Shown piece by piece: positions 33,347-42,753 of a stretch of 64,000 nt of DNA. The stretch comes from Ilex aquifolium (taxonomy: Eukaryota; Streptophyta; Magnoliopsida; Aquifoliales; Aquifoliaceae), in contig OX637410.1 in the NCBI GenBank assembly GCA_951799425.1, positions 558,001 to 622,000 of the forward strand. The letters are read 5' to 3'. Numbering within the stretch: position 1 is the first letter of the stretch; every line of letters begins with the position of its first letter. Position numbers and translations under genes: made by a program. The notes under the pieces were generated by a model, which did not search any database, had not been told where the DNA came from, and saw only the letters and a list, made by a program, of their open reading frames with translations.

Positions 33347-34774
33347 TCACGGGATGGTGATGTCAACATCTGAATCTAAGTCATCATATCCTTCATACGG
33401 GTCCTGGGCATCCTGTAATGGGGATGGAGTGACGGATCCGGCTGAGGAACTTGGAGATGATGAACTTTGGCTGGCAACTGCTGCCTGCTGGATCAAATCT
33501 TGAGCCATCTTGAGCAGCTCAGCAGCTGAAGGTTGGGACTGCTTGCCAGAGCCCTTTGATGAGGACTTTCTTGGCCTAACTTTGGAAATACTGGATGGTC
33601 CTGTAGATTCTTTAGGTGCATCTGTAGATACCTTCAGAATAGGTAGGGCCATCTGAACTGGAGTGGTAGAAGACAAGGCTGTTGGGACCACTTGTGGGGT
33701 CGGAACCTTGACTGGAAAATCACTCTGAATTGTAGCAATAATATTTTCATAAGAAAATCTGGGCCACCACTTGACAGAGAACTGTCTGGCAATATGGTGT
33801 TCAATAAACTGCCATTGCCATCTGCAAATCCAAGGAATCCTGTACCTGCAAACAAACGTTAGCAAATCTGGAATTGGGAAAAGGGATTGCTGTTTACTAG
33901 GAGTAAAAGCAGAGCAAAAGTAGGAATATTGATCTTGAAGATCAACAGGAAAGATTTCAAGAATGGGGCCGTGAACTTGCCACCATCTTACAAACCAGGA
34001 AGGAATCTGGCTTTTGAAATCTTTGTCAAACTGAATGAACCAGGAATGAGTAGATGACTCACCTTGATAGAGCATAAGAGTGGTCCATGACTCAATGTAG
34101 TCATAATAACTGAACCTCTTATGAGTACCTGAGAGATCTCGAGAGGAAGAAGGGTGAGATCCCCAATCTTTAATTGACAAAATCTTTTTAATATAAAGAG
34201 AATGGAAAGCAGCTTTACTGGGGTCATTCTTATCTGGGATAGCTTTGATATGAACTGACTCAGTAAGAAATAGGATATCTTTGTAAAATTCAAAAGTTCT
34301 TTCTGGATCACGAGGGACAAAAGTCCATCCTTCTCCAAGATAGGCTTTGACTAAAATCTCAATATCTGTGATATGAGCATGAGCTGGCTCAATAGCAAAG
34401 ACATTGTGGAAATTTGGTTTATCAACAAAATCTGATTTTGGGCCTTTTGGGTAAAGAGGTCCGGATCTGTAATATGGATTTGAAAGCTGGGTAGTATCTG
34501 GAGGTGCCATCTGGGCCATTTGGGAAAAAGTAGCAACTGGAACAATTGTGGGCCTATGGTGGTGACTAACTGGTCTACCAAGAGGCTGGAATCTATTTGC
34601 AATTTGGATGGCACTTGAGGGGCCAAGTAAATGGGCTAAGGCACTTGTTGGGCCTGGTAAAATTTGGGAAATTGGTCTTGGGTTTGGAGGACCCAAAGAT
34701 AAAGGTAATTTACGATCTCCCTTCCCCGGGTTTTTAGAGGAAGTGCCAGATTTATGGGACTTGCTGTCCGCCAT
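33347..34774 (-). CDS. Viral ORF2 protein, unknown function (right copy)
   Basis: This 475-codon frame, with ATG at 34774-34772 and TGA at 33347, is intact. It differs from the left copy at three residues near the N-terminus (D/G, M/K and P/L) and at one silent site in the middle domain (cag/caa). The domain make-up is as in the left copy: Pro/Ser-rich start, Trp-rich centre, Gln/Ser-rich C-terminal region and acidic tail. It overlaps the end of ORF1 by 23 nt in another frame and has the same candidate splice acceptor (34782-34802) directly upstream. Confidence 0.85.
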   Translation of the reverse strand: MADSKSHKSGTSSKNPGKGDRKLPLSLGPPNPRPISQILPGPTSALAHLLGPSSAIQIANRFQPLGRPVSHHHRPTIVPVATFSQMAQMAPPDTTQLSNPYYRSGPLYPKGPKSDFVDKPNFHNVFAIEPAHAHITDIEILVKAYLGEGWTFVPRDPERTFEFYKDILFLTESVHIKAIPDKNDPSKAAFHSLYIKKILSIKDWGSHPSSSRDLSGTHKRFSYYDYIESWTTLMLYQGESSTHSWFIQFDKDFKSQIPSWFVRWWQVHGPILEIFPVDLQDQYSYFCSAFTPSKQQSLFPIPDLLTFVCRYRIPWICRWQWQFIEHHIARQFSVKWWPRFSYENIIATIQSDFPVKVPTPQVVPTALSSTTPVQMALPILKVSTDAPKESTGPSSISKVRPRKSSSKGSGKQSQPSAAELLKMAQDLIQQAAVASQSSSSPSSSAGSVTPSPLQDAQDPYEGYDDLDSDVDITIP

Positions 34775-37700
34775 TTGGTTCCTGCAAAAATTCACGAGTT
34801 AGGAAATCAGGTATGCAGTTATTACTGCCCTTAATATATTCTATATCAAAATCAAAAATACTCAAAATAGCTTGCCATCTAGCAAAAATTTGCTTACTAG
34901 CAATATTTTGAACATCTTTTTCAAGTACGTATTTAGCTGATTTGCAATCAACACGCACAAGAAATTTTTGATTTAAAATATCATCCTGGAATTTTGAGAT
35001 ACACAGGACAATAGCTAAAATTTCTTTTTTAATAGTGCTGTAATTGGCTTGGGCTTTATTCCAAATTCCGGAATAAAAACGAACAATTTGTTCAGAAGAA
35101 TTAGGAGATTCTTTCTGAAGGAGAATACCACCGTATCCAATGTCGGAGGCATCAGTTTGAATAATCTTAAAAGAGTCAACTGAAGGGATGCCGAGACAAG
35201 GCAAAGTTTTGATAAATTTTTTGACTTGCTGGACAATGGATGTATGTTCAGAAGTCCAAGGAGAAGGATTTCTTTTGAGTCTGTCATACAGAGGTTTAAC
35301 TGATGATCTGAGATTTTGATAAAAGTCAGAAACATAATTCAGAGAACCTAAAAATCTTTGAAGTTGTGTTTTATCAAGAATCTGATCAGGGAATTTATCA
35401 GCAAACTGAATAGCTCTACTGATAGGAACAATGGTGGAATTTTGGATATCATATCCAAGGAATCTGACCGAAGTCTGAAACAATTTGATTTTTCTGGCAG
35501 AGATGACTAGACCACTATGTCTAACAGTCTCTAAAAATGCATTTAAGTGTTTCCAGTGTTCTTCAATGGACCTGCTAAAGATGAGAATATCATCAATATA
35601 GGTGATAGAACAATGACTTAAATGATTAAAAATTTCATTGATAATATTTTGAAATTCACTTGGTGCATTTTTTAAACCAAAAGGTACAACATTCCATTCA
35701 TAATGACCAAAAGGTGTTGTGAATGCAGTTTTATACCTATCTTCAGGAGATATCAGTATTTGCCAATATCCACTTTTCAAATCAAATTTTGAAAATATAA
35801 CAGAATTTTTTAATCTTTTAATTAGATCTTGCTTATTAGGAATAGGATACCTGATCCATTCCAAAACAGCATTTAAAGGTTTATAATTAATAACAAGTCT
35901 TGGTGTGCCTCTTTCTAGTTCTGCATTTTTCATAACATAGAAAGCTGGACAAGACCAAGGAGATTTTGACTTGCTAATAATTCCATTTTTTAGCAATTCA
36001 GAAATTTCTTTTTTGCAAGTTTCCATTAAATCATGATTCATTTGGATTGGTCTTGATTTAGTGGGAATATCTTTTTCATTGAATCCTTTAATGTAGGGAA
36101 GTTTAACACTATGCTTTTTCCTATGCCAAAAGGCTGTAGGAAGATTAGAGCAAACTTCATCTTCAATCTTTTGTTGAAATTGGCTAATTTTTTCAACTAA
36201 AATTGGATCAGTCAATTGATCAGAGACTCTTTTGTGATTAATTTCTTCTTGAAGAAATTTCACTTGATTCTTTTTCTGATTAATTATTCTGAGATATATA
36301 GAATCAGTTTTAAGTTGTTTTAATTCTTTAACCTCAGGTTTAAGAATAAACTTAAATGTTACAGATTGACCTAAAGGTTTTGTAGATAAACCTTCAATAT
36401 TTGTAGTAAAAGGGTATAACAAATAGATGAAAGGTAATCCTAAGATAACCTGATCTGTCATATCTTTTACTAAGATAAATGATGTTTTAAAACAAACATT
36501 ATCTTGACAAATATGAGCTTTAGGTAATTTGTAAGCAACATTCATTTTACTGCCATTAGCAGAACTTAATCTTTCAAGAGTTTTTTCATAAAACTTGGTA
36601 GGAACAATTCCTTCTTGAATACAGTTTACATCTGCACCTGTATCAATAAGAGCAATTGTATCAAGTGTAAAATCATTGTTAATGATTATTCGTACTTGAG
36701 AATACCATTTTTGTAAATTAATTTTATTAACAGAATTAATTTGATTATCACTTTGTGAACACCCATCTTGCGATGGCAGCTTTGTTACACCAGAAGTTTC
36801 CATCAAAACAGGGGAGGTTATTGGTATCCGCTGGGAAAGTGTTCGATTTGAAATCTCTATTTCAGAATCAGATTGTTTATTATCTGAGACTTTAGATTCC
36901 AGAGAACTGGTATTGGACATGGATAAAAAACTCAAATTTTCAGCAAAGATTTTATCTTGTGCTTTTAAATCTTTTATCTCAACTTTTAATTTATTAACTT
37001 CACACTGGAGATCTTGTAAAGTGAGTTCTTTCTTTTTCTTTTTACTAAATCTTTCCATTGTTTTGTTAATACTAATTAATTGTCTTTCATTTGAAAATTG
37101 TTTGTTGTCTTTTTTAACAAACAAATCTTTGAGATTTTTTATATATTTAACTTTAAGTTCAGGATCCTCAATTTTACTGATCAAATCTATTAAGATTTGT
37201 TCTTCAGCTTGGTTAGTGATTACCCTAACTTTGTTACAACAATTATCCTTACATCCTAATTTGATGTCAGGTTCAGTAGAATTATCTGAATCTTGGTGAT
37301 CATCATCTGAAGAATCTTCTGGACTACTTGTGGAGTCTAGAATTTCTTCAATTTCAGGAGCTGGGTTATGTAAACAAAAAATCCTAAGAATTTCTTCCGT
37401 TTCATTTTCAGCTAAATTTAACAACTTAACTTGTTTTTTAATTGGGCAATCAGGACTAATGTGGCCTGGTTTTCCGCAATTAAAGCATTTAACAACTTCT
37501 TGGGCTTTATCTTTACCAGATATCTTCTTCCTAGAATTTTTCTTAGGATTGGAAGACCTATGGTGTTTTCTTTCAGATTTTTTGTAAAATTCAGATTTAG
37601 AAAATCTTTTCTTATCATGATTATGGTGAGATTTGAATTTAGAATAATGCTTATGTTTTCTATGAGACTTGTGTTTTCTGTGACTAGATGATGGTGCTAC

Positions 37701-40460
37701 TGGAGGGAGACCATATTGTTCACAGAAATTTCCCATTTCATACTTAGCTTTATTCTTATCATTTTGTAATTGTTTACTAAGTTTTAAATCAATACACATC
37801 CTCAGTCCTTCCTTTTGGATGGTACTAATTAATTGGCCATAAGTTAGGGAGTCATACTCTATGATCCCTGTATCTTTAGCAAGAGCTTCTCTAATCTTAT
37901 GAGCAAATAAACTAGGTAAACCATTAACAAATTTTTCTTTCCAGAAAGATTTATTACAATCTGCACGGTTCATTACCCGTGAAACAAAAACATCTTTGTA
38001 CCATCTGAAATCACTAAGTGTTGGACACTTAAGATTGCTAAGCTGATCATGGATCCTAGCTTCAATGTTACTAGGGGTTCCAACAAAATGTTTAATTATA
38101 GTGAAAATTAAGGTATTTAAACCATCTGGTTTCGCTTTTCCAATTCTTTCATTAAAAACTGGAATACCTTCTTCATTTAAAACAACAGCATGTTTAATAT
38201 TTTCCTTAGAATCTTGGGTAAGATAATTATCCCACCAACTTCTAAGAACACCAGTGAATCCTGAGGCAATTAGCTCAACTAAGTCTGGCTCAGGAGTATC
38301 TTGGTTAGTAACATAACTATTGATAACCATAGACATGTGGTGAATTTTATTTAAAATTTCTTGTTCACTTAAACCATCTATGTTCCATTCATAGAGTTTA
38401 TTTGACTGAACAGAAAATTGGTTTGAAATATTTTTTTCTTCAAATTGTAAATCAGGAGGTGTAGGTCTGGGGTACCAGTTTTTTGTGGTACTAGTTGGAT
38501 TTGCATTTGAAAAAACCAATTTATTAATTTGCTGGGTTTCAAAAGCTTTTTCTAATTCTTTGATTTCAGGATCAGAAAAATCTTCATCAGTGCTGGTTTC
38601 TGCATCTGAAGTTTGATTGATAACAGTTACTTGGGAGGTTCCTGATGCTTCAGGTTGGACATCTAACTTCCTAAGTAATTGGTCAATTTTTTGAATCCTG
38701 AGTGTATCAGCAATTCCTAGCTTAGATCTATCTTCAGGTAGGGTAACTAGAGGTTTCTCTAATTTTTTACCTGTAGATAATAAATCAATTCTATCAACTT
38801 TTGTTTCAATTTTATCTAACTGTCTTCCTATGGTAACTAGGCTTTGGTTAGTAAAATTGGTTTGTTCAACAATTTTCTTTTCAAATTTTGCCAAACTATT
38901 TTGCTCTGCAGTCTTCTTGTCTGATTCACTAGAGGGAACCTTAAAGGGAGACGCAGTAAGTTGAGTATCAGCATGTGTAAAGCTAAAAGTTTCAGTAGGA
39001 GGATGACTAGAGGACACAGTTCCTGAGTCAACAGTATTCCACTTGTGTTTTGTTATGACTTTTAAATCTTTACAACAAGAGTCAATATAATCAAAAAATT
39101 GAATTTCAGATTCTAATTTGTGCATTGTTTTTACCCATTGAATTTTAATTTCTTGGATCTGTTGAGAATTAAATCTTTTAAAGAAATCTTCCTTTTTAGA
39201 TTTATTTTCTTCAGATTCAATTTCTTTCATTAATCTAAACATATTGGGCATAAAACATAAATTAGATTCTTTCCTAATAACTCTGAGTTGATGATGAATA
39301 GGTTCATCAACACGACTTTCTAATTCACTCCTAGAAGGACTAAGAGTAGGAGATGGAGTAAAATCATCTTCCTTCTTATCTTCTTTGAATTTGGAACTAT
39401 AGGGAGTGTAAAGAGGTCTGCTAATCTGGGGTGAAGAATTATCAATTCCTTTCATTTTTAATCTTCGATCTATCTCTTCAGCAATTTCCTTATCTCTTTT
39501 GGAGATTCTGGAAGATTCAGATCTTCTGCCTTCATTGATCTGAATTGGTTTATTAAACAAATTTAGAGGAATGGAAGATGTACTAGATCTACGTGATCCA
39601 GTATCACCGAATGAAATTCTTACTGAACCATCAGTCAACTGGTGAATGTTATCTATCCTAGTGGTAGAAACTTCACAATCTTTTTCAAAATTTTCATTCT
39701 CAACTGTCCAATGTTCTGGAAGAGTAACATCTTTCCATAGAATTCTTTTAGGAGTTTGGATATTTGAATTTGGGGTACTAGCTTGTAACAACAAAGTACT
39801 ATCCGTAGGACTTTTACATAATGCATTAACATTTAAATTTGTTTTCATGCATTTGTAATAGATTCTATAAATAAGGACAATAGAATCAGTATTTGCTTCA
39901 AGTCTAGTAATATCACCAAATAATTTGATTCCTAGAGTGAGTGCTTTGTAAGTGTTCTTACAAGTTAGACTCAAGGTGAAATCTGGGAAACAATTAAAAT
40001 ATACAGGTCCTTGGTGAAGGCCTGATTCCATAATTCCTAAGAGACTAGGTTCATAGTCGATAAACCTACCATCTCTTAAAGTTAGTAAAACAACAGCATT
40101 TTTTCCTTTAGTTAATAAAGGTTTAATTGCAATTTGGACAAGACCTAAATGGATAAATTTAAATCCTTTGGATCTGTGATTTTCCAGTACCTTCTTATCA
40201 AGAAGTCTGACAATTTCTTCATCATTTTTTAAAGGATGAACTTGTTCAACAGTTTTGACTTGCAATTCTTCATTGAATGCTGTTGGCATCCAACTTGTTT
40301 GATAAATTTCCTTTTTAGGAACTTTAGGAATATTCCAACCTAACCAATTAGATTGTTTAATTTCACATTCAAAATCTTCTTCATTTACTATATTAGGTAT
40401 AGTACTAGATGAAGATCTAGATGAGCTAATTGTGGAATTAGATCTAAACATTCTATTCAT
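34752..40460 (-). CDS. Viral ORF1 polyprotein (MP-CP-PR-RT-RH), full length, uninterrupted
   Basis: The frame has 1902 codons with no stop, starting ATG at 40460 (MNRMFRSNST). Residues about 30-205 form a 30K-type movement protein for cell-to-cell transport (LGLVQIAIKPL at 105, GPVYFNCFPDFTLSL at 151). Residues about 500-1005 resemble the caulimovirid coat protein (GVLRSWWDNYL near 735), ending in a basic stretch and zinc knuckle CFNCGKPGHISPDC (992-1005). A coiled-coil-like Lys/Glu segment follows at about 1140-1175. The aspartic protease DTGAD is at 1273, RT with YIDD at 1621-1624, and RNase H with TDAS at 1769-1772. No integrase is present, as expected for a pararetrovirus. The intact frame suggests a recent insertion. 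Confidence 0.9.
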   Translation of the reverse strand: MNRMFRSNSTISSSRSSSSTIPNIVNEEDFECEIKQSNWLGWNIPKVPKKEIYQTSWMPTAFNEELQVKTVEQVHPLKNDEEIVRLLDKKVLENHRSKGFKFIHLGLVQIAIKPLLTKGKNAVVLLTLRDGRFIDYEPSLLGIMESGLHQGPVYFNCFPDFTLSLTCKNTYKALTLGIKLFGDITRLEANTDSIVLIYRIYYKCMKTNLNVNALCKSPTDSTLLLQASTPNSNIQTPKRILWKDVTLPEHWTVENENFEKDCEVSTTRIDNIHQLTDGSVRISFGDTGSRRSSTSSIPLNLFNKPIQINEGRRSESSRISKRDKEIAEEIDRRLKMKGIDNSSPQISRPLYTPYSSKFKEDKKEDDFTPSPTLSPSRSELESRVDEPIHHQLRVIRKESNLCFMPNMFRLMKEIESEENKSKKEDFFKRFNSQQIQEIKIQWVKTMHKLESEIQFFDYIDSCCKDLKVITKHKWNTVDSGTVSSSHPPTETFSFTHADTQLTASPFKVPSSESDKKTAEQNSLAKFEKKIVEQTNFTNQSLVTIGRQLDKIETKVDRIDLLSTGKKLEKPLVTLPEDRSKLGIADTLRIQKIDQLLRKLDVQPEASGTSQVTVINQTSDAETSTDEDFSDPEIKELEKAFETQQINKLVFSNANPTSTTKNWYPRPTPPDLQFEEKNISNQFSVQSNKLYEWNIDGLSEQEILNKIHHMSMVINSYVTNQDTPEPDLVELIASGFTGVLRSWWDNYLTQDSKENIKHAVVLNEEGIPVFNERIGKAKPDGLNTLIFTIIKHFVGTPSNIEARIHDQLSNLKCPTLSDFRWYKDVFVSRVMNRADCNKSFWKEKFVNGLPSLFAHKIREALAKDTGIIEYDSLTYGQLISTIQKEGLRMCIDLKLSKQLQNDKNKAKYEMGNFCEQYGLPPVAPSSSHRKHKSHRKHKHYSKFKSHHNHDKKRFSKSEFYKKSERKHHRSSNPKKNSRKKISGKDKAQEVVKCFNCGKPGHISPDCPIKKQVKLLNLAENETEEILRIFCLHNPAPEIEEILDSTSSPEDSSDDDHQDSDNSTEPDIKLGCKDNCCNKVRVITNQAEEQILIDLISKIEDPELKVKYIKNLKDLFVKKDNKQFSNERQLISINKTMERFSKKKKKELTLQDLQCEVNKLKVEIKDLKAQDKIFAENLSFLSMSNTSSLESKVSDNKQSDSEIEISNRTLSQRIPITSPVLMETSGVTKLPSQDGCSQSDNQINSVNKINLQKWYSQVRIIINNDFTLDTIALIDTGADVNCIQEGIVPTKFYEKTLERLSSANGSKMNVAYKLPKAHICQDNVCFKTSFILVKDMTDQVILGLPFIYLLYPFTTNIEGLSTKPLGQSVTFKFILKPEVKELKQLKTDSIYLRIINQKKNQVKFLQEEINHKRVSDQLTDPILVEKISQFQQKIEDEVCSNLPTAFWHRKKHSVKLPYIKGFNEKDIPTKSRPIQMNHDLMETCKKEISELLKNGIISKSKSPWSCPAFYVMKNAELERGTPRLVINYKPLNAVLEWIRYPIPNKQDLIKRLKNSVIFSKFDLKSGYWQILISPEDRYKTAFTTPFGHYEWNVVPFGLKNAPSEFQNIINEIFNHLSHCSITYIDDILIFSRSIEEHWKHLNAFLETVRHSGLVISARKIKLFQTSVRFLGYDIQNSTIVPISRAIQFADKFPDQILDKTQLQRFLGSLNYVSDFYQNLRSSVKPLYDRLKRNPSPWTSEHTSIVQQVKKFIKTLPCLGIPSVDSFKIIQTDASDIGYGGILLQKESPNSSEQIVRFYSGIWNKAQANYSTIKKEILAIVLCISKFQDDILNQKFLVRVDCKSAKYVLEKDVQNIASKQIFARWQAILSIFDFDIEYIKGSNNCIPDFLTREFLQEPNGGQQVP

Positions 40461-40719
40461 AGTTAAATCAAAATTTCTTCAATTTTATAAATCAAAAATA
40501 AGTTTTAACCACATGATGCATACCCCCTAACATTCATGAACCCTCAGTTTCTCGCCTAAAATTCCCTAGACTGCCACACCTGGACTTACAAACGGGAAAA
40601 CAAAGAGGCTTACACACTCTTGGATTTAAGACAAAGGCTAGGTGATCAGGTTAAGAAAAAACTTATAACTGATTTAATTGAATTGAAAGAAATAGAGATT
40701 TAAAATGAATAAGAGTGTT

Positions 40720-40720
<1 letters not shown>
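40461..40720 (-). other. Viral 5' leader segment of the right copy
   Basis: The 260 nt between the ORF1 ATG and the AT tract are present only in the right copy. Several short ATG frames are possible, but no primer-binding site for initiator tRNA-Met is visible. The viral sequence ends at about 40720 (gttcaa before the AT run). Confidence 0.65.

Positions 40721-40722
<2 letters not shown>

Positions 40723-40756
<34 letters not shown>
40723..40756. repeat. (AT)17 tract at the right edge of the viral array
   Basis: This pure AT run directly borders viral sequence at 40720 and host sequence (tagttaatggag) from 40757. It is the partner of the (TA)18 tract at 24751-24786. Confidence 0.95.
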
Positions 40757-40759
<3 letters not shown>

Positions 40760-40834
40760 TTAATGGAGATTGTCCTACTGCAGAATATTGAGATTATTAT
40801 TGTGTGTATCTTCTTAAATTTTGCATATATGCAG

Positions 40835-40904
40835 GATTCCTAAAGTTGCCTTGCGTGGCTTGGAGCATAAAATTGAGTTGGGCATGGACTTTGTGTGCAG
40901 ATAA
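40835..40904 (+). CDS. Candidate terminal exon, unknown protein
   Basis: After the acceptor tttgcatatatgcag (ending 40834) a frame reads IPKVALRGLEHKIELGMDFV then CR and TAA at 40902-40904, starting with one leftover base. The splice signal is good and the peptide looks protein-like, but I do not recognise it. The viral array lies directly upstream, so if real, the array sits in the preceding intron. Confidence 0.3.
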
Positions 40905-41329
40905 TGTTGATCTAATTGAGGTTGTTTGTGCCTCACAAAGATCAAGGCCCGCAAATGTTAATACTACGCATAACAGAAGTACTCAGTAGCAATGTTTCAT
41001 GTCTAGTTTTCGGTTCAGCACCTATGTGGCAGCTGCTATAACAGAGTTTTCTTGGAGCCATGCATTTCCTCTTGTGGTCAACAGTGAAGAGTGTGGGTGA
41101 ATAGGACCAATGTGTGCAGATAATGTTGATTTTATTGAGGTTGTTTGTGCCTCACAAAGATCAAGGCCCGCAAATGTTAATACTACGCATAACAGAAGTA
41201 CTCAGTAGCAATGTTTCATGTCTAGTTTTCAGTTCAGCACCTATGTGGCAGCTGCTATAACAGAGTTTTCTTGGAGCCATGCATTTCCTCTTGTGGTCAA
41301 CAGTGAAGAGTGTGGGTGAATAGGACCAA
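40892..41329. repeat. 219-bp tandem duplication
   Basis: Copy 1 spans 40892-41110 and copy 2 spans 41111-41329, both starting tgtgtgcagataatgttgat and ending gggtgaataggaccaa. Only about three differences were seen (gatct/gattt and ttcgg/ttcag among them), so the duplication is young. Copy 1 begins inside the last codons of the candidate exon at 40835-40904. Confidence 0.95.
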
Positions 41330-41500
41330 AAATAATTTTACATTTTCCCTTTGTTCTTTAGGTCAGTGGTTATATTAATGCAATCTATTGGCATGTTGGT
41401 CATTTCTGTTCAACCCCCCTCACTTTCATTGATACATTTAGATTATGTTCAAATATGAGTAGGTATGAGCAATACTAGGTTGATTCAGTTGAGCACATTT
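41330..41500. other. Host DNA before the Athila LTR
   Basis: Nothing recognisable is seen. The exact start of the LTR to the right could not be set because its beginning appears truncated. Confidence 0.3.
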
Positions 41501-42753
41501 TCTGCAGTGACCTTGGTTGTTGGCATAAGGAGATGCTGGTACCCTTATCACTAGGTACTGGTACCTAAGCCTACTGTCATCGGTATATCGGTAACTCATC
41601 GCTTGGTACCGGTACCCAAAGCCCAGAATTTTCAGATTACGTTCTCCACGATTCCACTAGCTACGAGGCCCCCCCCCTTTGGATATCTAATCCATGTTTT
41701 GACCTTTTCAACACTCCATCATTATCACCTAACCTCTGCATTCAAACAATAAGCATGGAGTGGGGGGACCATATGGAGAAAAGGAGTGGTTGGTAAGAGG
41801 ATGGGGGCCATACTTTGACTGACTTTGGAAGTGTTTTTTGGATAATCTCTCTCCAAGCAAGCTATCTCAGCACACTTAAGACTAGAGAGATGGATGAAAA
41901 AAAATACACATTACATTTGACCATTACATTCAGCTTTTAGAAAGAAAAGCTCAAGGAAGAAGGTAGTTCTAGAGAGAGAAAGTTAGGGTTTTTGCATTTT
42001 TCTTCCTCATTTTTGTCCTTGTAAGTTTCTATGGCTTGTAATCTTCATTTCTGCACTAGATATAACTTTCGTTTCCTAGTATGCATGTATTTTGTTAGAG
42101 TTCTTCCACAACAAATCTTTTAAGGAAATTCCATTTTTAATAGTTGAGCTTGTATGTTTTAAGTTCTATGTTCTTAGTGTTTGATAGAAACTTTAAGTTT
42201 GTTCATCTCTTGTTTTGATTAGTTTAAGGTAGTATTTACTTCCTTTGCAAGGTTTTACATGTTCATTAACATTTCCATCCTATCTATGGCCGGCTAAGAC
42301 ATTGGTTGGTGAAATCCATGGAAGGATTCCCATCCTGGTATGGAAAAATCAATCCTCACACATATTGCCATGTAGTGTAATGTGTTGAATTTGACTAGGT
42401 AGATTGCAACGTATAGATTTGTAGCTATTTGACGCACCGTAGACTTGTCACGGGGCATGCTTATTGTCCCTTCAAACTTATACAAATCAATCTTCCTACG
42501 AATCAATTCAACACCAAGACAAACATTTGGCAATTCTTGATTTTTAATTCCTATCTTCCAATTGAATAAAAACATTTTTGATTTCAATTGAGTAATAGTG
42601 AGATTGATTAACCGTACCCGATGAAAAGAATTTTGAGGACTAGCCAACCCTTTTTTTATTGATAGATTTTCAACCTCGAATCTCACGATTCAATCACATC
42701 TTCAAAGAACAAATTTTTATTTCTATTTTCAAAATTACTTTCAAAACACTTAG

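Larger units (their letters stand above)
32575..39830 (-). repeat. Right arm of the giant viral palindrome
   Basis: It is the reverse complement of the left arm. Beyond 39830 the right copy continues into the ORF1 start and leader, which the left copy lacks. Confidence 0.95.
24787..40720. mobile_element. Endogenous Florendovirus-like pararetrovirus, tail-to-tail inverted pair
   Basis: The block contains a displaced ORF2 fragment, a plus-strand viral copy lacking the ORF1 start, and a complete-looking minus-strand copy meeting it at a 12-bp spacer (32563-32574). The gene order is ORF1 (movement protein, coat protein, protease, RT, RNase H) followed by a slightly overlapping ORF2 of unknown function, with no integrase or LTRs. 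This fits family Caulimoviridae, and the two-ORF plan fits genus Florendovirus as I recall it. Petuvirus-like relatives are the main alternative. Coordinates i and 65137-i pair across the palindrome. Both ends abut TA microsatellites. The arms differ at only a few bases, implying recent origin or gene conversion. Confidence 0.88.

Noticed and set aside
24787..40720. Interpretation as an LTR retrotransposon pair
   Set aside because: There are no LTRs, no integrase and no target duplication; a movement protein and caulimovirid coat domain are present, so a pararetrovirus is the better call.
24787..40720. Assembly artefact (false inverted duplication)
   Set aside because: The arms carry distinct base differences and the two ends differ (displaced ORF2 piece on the left, leader on the right), which a simple mis-join of one sequence would not give. 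Long-read confirmation is still the decisive test.
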